Below, piece after piece: positions 58,146-64,000 of a stretch of 64,000 nt of DNA. A program made the translations under genes and the position numbers. Origin of the DNA: Tausonia pullulans. Its lineage: Eukaryota; Basidiomycota; Tremellomycetes; Cystofilobasidiales; Mrakiaceae. Every line of letters begins with the position of its first letter. Position 1 is the stretch's first letter. Below the pieces are notes generated by a model. It was not told the DNA's origin, ran no database searches, and worked only from the letters and a program-made list of their open reading frames with translations. Location: positions 1,178,001 through 1,242,000 of the forward strand of contig OX637629.1 in assembly GCA_951802195.1 (NCBI GenBank), written 5' to 3'.

Positions 58146-60500
58146 TCATTCAGCTATTCCCTTGCCACCGCTAAGCAAGCCCACCTCCGCCTTCTCTTGC
58201 AACTTGCTCGTACTTGCTCCCGCCACATCCTCCTCCTCGTCCTGCTTCAATATTGCCACAGGCGCACGGCGCTCCCATACGGCACGGAGCTCACCCCGGT
58301 AGAGGGCGGCGAGGTAGACGAGAGGGGTGAACACACTTCGAAAGGGCGAAGGAGTGATAAGCAAAGATCAAGAAGGACGAGAGGGAGAGAATTGCACACA
58401 GAGGTGAGAATAGGGCCGCTGCATATTGAGACACAGCGAGGGATGCCTCTGATCTGTTGACATTGGTCTATATGGAAGGGTGGGAATGGGTCAGAAGTGA
58501 ATTTAGAAGCACGGAACGGAACGGAAGAGGATTCACGAAGAACATCCAACAAAGTCCAGGTGCGGCGACAACAAGCAGCGTCGTCGAAAGCAGGCCAACC
58601 TTTGTATACCAACCCAGACGAAGTGACGAGGGCGTCAAGCCTGGGACAATGAGCCTCGATCCTGTCGGCCCTCCCACGGATGGGGTCCCTTTTAAGGGCG
58701 GGAGGTAGTTGTAGGAGAGTGGGGACGGGGCCAGACCGAAGGAGACTGGGTGACGGGCGGCGGTCTTGGAGCGGGCTAGGGCGATGTTCAAGCGAGCGAG
58801 AGCGGAGATAAGGCCAGAATGCATATCTGAGGAGGGAAAAAAGAACGCGTAAGCATCAAGAGGCTAGATCCGGAGAAGACTGAGCCGCTGACTGATCATC
58901 ACGATCGCAGTGTTGTTGACTGTCGGCGAGGTGAGAACAGCTTAGCATCGGCACTTTCGAGAGAATGGCGAAGACTTACCTATGGCATATAGTTCAAAGT
59001 CGCTAAATCCGCCTGAAATGCTGTTGCTTTCATCGTTATCCGACTTGCGCCTGGCGAAAGCTTCAACCATCCGAACGAGGAGGGGAAAACCGAGCGCCAA
59101 CAATGACACGATCGTGCATGAGCCGAGCAGCAAGCCCCTCAGGGAGCGATCCCTCCCGTAGTGGCCTAGACGGCTTGAGGCCCCGGTGAAGGCGAGGAAA
59201 TGCAGGGGGAAAAGGAGGAAGAACGACCCGGGGTGAAGGAAAAACACCGTGTAGGTGAGCAGCGCGCTAGCACTGTAGGCGAAGAGGTGGACTCCAGGCT
59301 GCAAGCAGAGACAAAAATTCTAAGGACAGGGCCTGTGAAGAGAGCATGAGGCTCTATCAGAGAGGGTACTTTGAGACGGGATCAGAAGGAGGGCGATGCA
59401 CGACCAGTGGCGTTCCGCGCCACAGTTTCCACGATCCGCCCATGAACCAAGAGAGAGCCTGGCCGGCAAAATTGATCTGAGGGAACAATGTCAACTACCA
59501 GAAAACATGAACCCTCTTTTCACTTAGCGTTCAACTAACGCTGTTGAAGTTGATCCCGAACGTCCGAGAACACCAATTCAGACTCTCCCATTCCAGCCAG
59601 ACTGATATAAGCGTTGCGAGCACAAATGGGAGCGCGACATGGGTAGTAATGTTAGCCTCAATGGGGACACCTTCCTTGAAGATGAAATTGCTGAAATTCG
59701 GCCAGGCAAGAAGTTGTGGTCGTCCCTTTGCTCCTCTTACGACGGTCTCGGCCGTGTTTGTCGAGAGCGTCTCGGTCGTCGCCGCTCCATACGCTTGCTC
59801 TAGGGCATTCGCGACGGCCTCAGTTGCTGTAGGGCGCCTAGCGGCCTCGCGAAGTGCGTTGTCCTGGTCGATGCCGATGCAAGTGGTCACCCGCAGGCGC
59901 AGTGATTGTCAGGCCAAAGAGGGCTTCTGACTTGACAATAGGCGCATCGATCAGTCCCTCCAGAGAGGGCTATGTGGGCTGGACAGACGGAAGAGTAACA
60001 AGAAGCAAGAAGGATACCTTCGTGATCTGCACCAAGTGCACTCGCTCGGGGTTCTCTGCAGGTACAAGGTCAGCATTTGGTCGGTCGAGCGTGAGGTTGA
60101 CCTCCATCTTGCAGATGATTTCAAAGGAGGAACCGGGGAGGCTGCAAGTGGGAAGAAGTCGAGGATGCGTGGGCATTTGCACGGTAAGGAGACTAGGACA
60201 GCGGGTGCGACGATGCCAATGAACAAACCGTCCTCAGGCTTGATTACACAATAAGAGAAGGCCGTCCGGATGTGGGCTGCAGTCTGGCAATATTGAAGGC
60301 GAGAATCAATCAATCTGGATCCGTAAGGTCCAATGAAACGCACTCACCACAACAAACCCCCACCTCCGCAGGCCAAAATACCGCGAAACAGTCTTCAGTC
60401 TACCGAACAAGAAGGCCCTCAGATCCACTCAAGATCCACCATGCTCGCCTAGAAGACCAACTCCCGCCCTTGACGGCGAGAAGGTTGTTCCTCAATTCAG
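58146..60500 (-). CDS. Unrecognised multi-pass membrane protein
   Basis: The 3' end is secure: exons read QPGVHLFAYSASALLTYTVF, FLLFPLHFLAFTGASSRLGH, SLRGLLLGSCTIVSLLALGF, then GGFSDFELYAI spliced to VNNTAIVMINMHSGLISALA, later GLTPSSLRLGWYTK, and a last exon VFTPLVYLAALYRGELRAVW to SGGKGIAE and stop. Upstream exons read LFGRLKTVSRYFGLRRWGF, AFSYCVIKPEDGLFIGIVAP, then a probable lumenal part (GSSFEIICKMEVNLTLD, NPERVHLVQITK, LIDAPIVKSEALFGLTITAP) and FVLATLISVWLEWESLNW. At least six helices are predicted. The start is unclear: frames near 60400-60660 are coding-like but broken. I do not recognise the family; an ER protein with a lumenal domain is plausible. Confidence 0.55.
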
Positions 60501-60745
60501 CAGCGAGCTCACCGATAAGTCTTCCACTGCCGCCGGTTGCTTGTCAGATCGGGGCGGATTTGAAACCCGTCACATCTTTGCAGGCGATGTGGCGGGAGGG
60601 CCTGCGAGGGACCCCTGGTCGAGCACCACCCTGATTTCCTTCTCCTACTGACCCGGCGATGTCTCATGGAAGCACAGCGTTAGCAAAGGGCATTGGACCG
60701 GGGCTGTTGTTCCCCGAGTGCATGCATGCCGAGGCCGACCATTAC

Positions 60746-62500
60746 TCAGTCTCCAGTGAAACCAAGGAAGAAACAAATCTCCCGGTCTGACAAGACCCCA
60801 TCCTCGAGGTCCCCCTGCGAGTCCTGAACATCAACCTGGGAGTACGAGACGGACGGCCTGTTGACAAAGGCCTTTTTCCCGTGAGACGGCGTCAGGTAAC
60901 CCCCATCGTTTGTCGAGACCATCGAGGGGAGGATAGTATCGTTGTTTTGGGCGAGGTTAGCGAGCCCTCCCAGCCGGAGTAACGTTGGCATCGAGCGAGA
61001 GACCTGATGATGAAACGGTAGGGAGAGCCGGCGAGTTCAACGAGGCGAAAGGGTAGACACCTGATCGAGGCGAGAAAACACCGCGCACTAGAAGATTGGC
61101 GAAAGGGGAAAGAGACATGATGTTCAAGCCAAAACCAACTGAGGCGGGCCTGCCGCTGAAAAGCATCGACGACGACGACGACTAGAGTCCACCAAGGTTG
61201 AGCGGGGTCAGTCGCGAGGCGCCTCCTCGCTTAGGGGGCGCCCTCCAGAGACTGACAAGGAGCAGGAGCGAAATAATTAGGACCACGTAGGTATTTTAGG
61301 TCCGGTAGATGAAAAACTGGCTCGGGAGGTTGCACATCGCGTCCGAGGTGGAGCGGAGTTTCGAGTTTGACAAGTCGGGACTATCGGGGGAGAGCATTTG
61401 GAAGCCAGGTCGGGAGACGCCCAGCGCAATGGAGAATGTCTTGACGGTCACCTCGCGTACCCCGGGGGGAGGGGCATAGTCGCTAAAATAGGGAGACTCT
61501 GTCAGCTACTGTACGCTTGCGAAGGGCAGCAGAATGGACGAACCAGACGTCTTGATCATCCGCGCTACACTCGAGCAAAGGACAGACGTTAGCTGCAACG
61601 CCAACAGTCCAGCAGATCACGACATCGCGCACCTGAACATCAGCGCCGGCTTGATTTTTTCCGTGAGAAAGATCGACGTCTCTTTGCCGTGGAGCATCTG
61701 ATAACTCGGCCCGGCGCCGTGAGAGACGAACCCGTCCTAACGGAGAGGCCCACACGCCGGTCGCTCGCGCCGCAGGAGCGGGATATGGGAGAGGAGGATG
61801 CGCGAATTTGAGGAGTTGGCTGTGGGACGAGTGCGTGTCAACGGAAATATTGACCTACAATGATAATGATTAAGAGAGAGAGGAACCTACCCAGCCCCAG
61901 TCTGTTGAAAAAGTCGATTGTCCCACCCTCGACACTCTCCCACTCGCCGAAGCGGATTCTGCCAGCACTGTCAGCCCCGGTACTCGTCCTCCAACTCTGC
62001 TGGGAAGACATTACTGAGCCGCATGCCGCCTGTAACCTTCCTCAACGAGCAAGGGCGCGTCAATGAGAAATGAACGTGTGGTCAGCAAGGTCCAACGTAC
62101 AATTGATATCGCCGAACGTCTCATAGTACCGCTCCAGGGCATATAAGCAGAAGGAGCGCGGCACTCTGAGCCCCCGAGTGAGGAAGGAAGCAAGAATAGC
62201 TAGGACTGAGGAAGAAAGGTTGATGCTGCCCGAAGACCCACCACGTCCCGTTTGCCCGGGATAAACAGAGCGGCATTGTCTCCTGTGGGCAGAAGGTAGC
62301 CTTGAAGCGCTCAGTGTAGGCTTGGTAGCTGAAAGTCGACGTCGGATTAAAGGAGACAGACCGCAGGGAGGTCGAACAGCGTCGACGGACCTCTGCTCCG
62401 ATGTCGCCGCTCGACCGGTCTCCATCCTGTCGCCGAAGAAGACGACGATCCGGTCAAAGGCGCATCGCGCGCGATACTCCAGGATACGCACGCAGTTTAC
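60746..62500 (-). pseudogene. Decayed Cdc1/Ted1-family metallophosphoesterase gene
   Basis: The family remodels ethanolamine phosphate on GPI anchors in the ER. Recognisable exon pieces, in order, are DRIVVFFGDRMETGR, ALFIPGKRDV, ALERYYETFGDINCTLDLAD, LIDAPLLVEEGYRRHAAQ, IRFGEWESVEGGTIDFFNR, RILLSHIPLLRRERPACGPL, ETSIFLTEKIKPALMF, SADDQDV and REVTVKTFSIALGVSRPGFQ. Signs of decay: a frame change near 62065 between DHTF and LIDAP, TAG at 61737-61739 after CGPLR, and TAA at 61296-61298 just before a membrane helix (VVLIISLLLLVSLW). The metal ligands are altered: GNHD reads GKRD, GDNHD reads ADDQD, and GDxxD reads GDRME. The N-terminal part is missing. Frames at 60746-61180 could be the cytosolic tail (NDTILPSMVSTNDGGYLTPS). 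Confidence 0.65.
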
Positions 62501-64000
62501 TCACGCCTCGTTGGATCCACTTGCCTCTTGTTCGGGCGCAATTGAGTTCCACGCGACCGAGCACACCCAGCCTTCCGCCTCATCCGCACTGCTCTCTCGA
62601 AATTTGTTTCCGGGCTGTAAGCGCGTCTGCCGGCCCTCGGCTGTTCCTTCATGCGTCATCAGTCCACCTCCAAGCCATGTATCGTTGCTTGACACAGCCT
62701 TCTCGTGTGCTCCGAACCTCGACAACCCAGATCGTCCACAACCTTATCCTTTCATTCTCTGCATGATCCAGCAGATATACAGCTTTTTGGGCACTCAGGT
62801 GCGCGTGGGAATCGCTCTCTTCCCCTTCCAGAGCTGACCTTTCGCTCGCCCCCCCCCCCCCCCCCCCCCTCTCCCCCCTTCTCTCTCGACCTGCAGCTTG
62901 CCTTTTGCCTCGCTCTTCCGCTTGCAGAGTGGGGTGCATGGACAAGCTTCAAACTGCGTTCGACCCCATTCGGCACTCGCTTGCAGGTGTGCAGAACGAT
63001 ACTTGTTCACCTCGCCCGCATGCGAGTTGTGAGCTGTCAGCTGGTCTATCATACCTTCCCTCCCGACATCCGCCTTCTCCACTTCGTCCAACGTTCCTTT
63101 CGAAATCTTTCTTCGTGCACCATCTTCGTCGCCATCAGCTCCTCTGCCGGACAGACAACTCCTGATCAGGACATCCATCGTCAGGAGAGAACACGCTTCT
63201 CCTCCTGAACCGTGCCGTCTTTGCTGGAACTAAATGTCGAGTTGGTCAGCGAAGAGGAGATCATCGGGTCGTCCGGACCCTTCGACCTGGCCTCGCTCTT
63301 CTCTTCGGTCCAGAGAATGATCATCACCCTTCCTCGCCTCAATCTCCCCTCAGCTACGGAAACTCTTCGTCACCCTGAATAAGTGGAGTGGCTACCAGCT
63401 TGACTGTATCCTCTGAGCCATCGCTCCCTTAGTGGCAAACCCCCGCTGGCATTCACTGCTCAGGGCGCTTCTACATCGGCCTCCAGATCCCCTTTCCGCC
63501 CTCGACCAAGAATTCCCCCAACAATGGCTTTTCCTTCAACAAGTCCATCTTCATTCCCTCCGTCCTAAATTATTGATCATTTTGATCCCTGTCACCATCA
63601 GACCGGTCGGTGAGCCTCATGGCGCTCGCCACCGCCGAAACTGGAGGGAGCTTTACCTTGTTCGCGACAAGGACACTGTCGAAGAAGCCCCTGGCATTGT
63701 CAAGAGTTCTGTTACCGACGACGAACGAGGATGGATTATCCTCCCACCCAGCTATCAAGATGATCTGGCGGCAGAAGCAAGCACTTGTCTGCACCGCTCT
63801 GCGAGTCTTCTGCTACACTCACCGTCGCGCTCTAACCATCGCTCTTCGTCTCTTCCTTAGTGCCCCTGAGCCCGAACCCAGAATTCCATTCCAACGAAGA
63901 AAACACAGAGAAGAGTTATCGAGAACTTACCCGTCTCCCGCGCAGGTGACGTCCGACGACACGGCTTCAAGTCGATGACACCAAGGTTGCCTCTGTATCC
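62501..64000. other. Right-hand end: coding-like plus-strand pieces without a recognisable gene
   Basis: A long C run lies near 62850-62868. From about 63220 plus-strand pieces look coding: LNVELVSEEEIIGSSGPFD with LFSSVQRMIITLPRLNLP, then after a CTCAG acceptor LRKLFVTLNKWSGYQLD, then GIHCSGRFYIGLQIPFPP and NNGFSFNKSIFIPSVLNY, then ELYLVRDKDTVEEAPGIV and DERGWIILPPSYQDDLAAEA. The frames do not join with ordinary introns, so this is either a gene with unusual splicing that runs past the window or a decayed one. I do not recognise it. Confidence 0.3.

Noticed and set aside
1-64000. CRISPR arrays, rRNA genes and bacterial-type operons
   Set aside because: No regularly spaced identical repeats, no rRNA-like conserved stretches and no intron-free gene strings were seen; the DNA is eukaryotic nuclear sequence.

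Overview
The window is GC-rich nuclear DNA from a basidiomycete fungus. Three things point to Pucciniomycotina, most likely a red-yeast relative in Microbotryomycetes (Rhodotorula/Sporobolomyces type): C/G-ending codons, many 50-100 bp introns with GTRNGT donors and CTRAY-type branch sites, and short gene spacing. The clade is an inference. Most genes are spliced, so CDS spans run from start codon to stop codon and include introns.

Layout. From 0.6 to 44 kb the sequence is a dense, intact gene region. In order it holds: a Mug190/tricalbin-like SMP-C2 lipid-transfer protein (+), HIS3 (-), a diphosphoinositol-polyphosphate Nudix hydrolase (-), ICP55 aminopeptidase P (+), YAF9 (-), an IRC22/TRAP-alpha-like protein (+), a tail-anchored PEX26-like protein (-), a four-TM MARVEL-like protein (+), an MDM1/SNX13-type PXA-RGS-PX-nexin_C protein (+), a gene-poor gap, an ABM-fold monooxygenase (+), YIP1 (-), DBP5 (+), SEC6 (+), another gap, SAC1 (+), a SARAF homologue (+), the third subunit of DNA polymerase delta (-) and IES2 (+). 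Several pairs are divergent, with 110-340 bp between start codons.

From 45 to 64 kb the character changes. This is an accessory-like zone with lower GC, long non-coding gaps, LTR-like fossil fragments and broken or unrecognised genes around three better-preserved ones: a secreted laccase-like multicopper oxidase (-), a ZIP zinc/iron transporter (-) and an unrecognised multi-pass membrane protein (-). Next to the last lies a Cdc1/Ted1-family metallophosphoesterase locus with in-frame stops, a frame change and substituted metal ligands, best read as a decayed gene.

Function. Many of the conserved genes act at the ER and its contacts (Mug190-like, MDM1, SAC1, SARAF, IRC22, YIP1). Others act in chromatin and replication (YAF9, IES2, Pol delta subunit), mRNA export (DBP5) and exocytosis (SEC6). 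The multicopper oxidase and ZIP transporter form a possible metal-related pair. The most striking feature I can see directly is a set of very short exons (5, 8, 15 and 16 nt) that cut through catalytic motifs of the multicopper oxidase and SAC1. I found no tRNA, rRNA or CRISPR.
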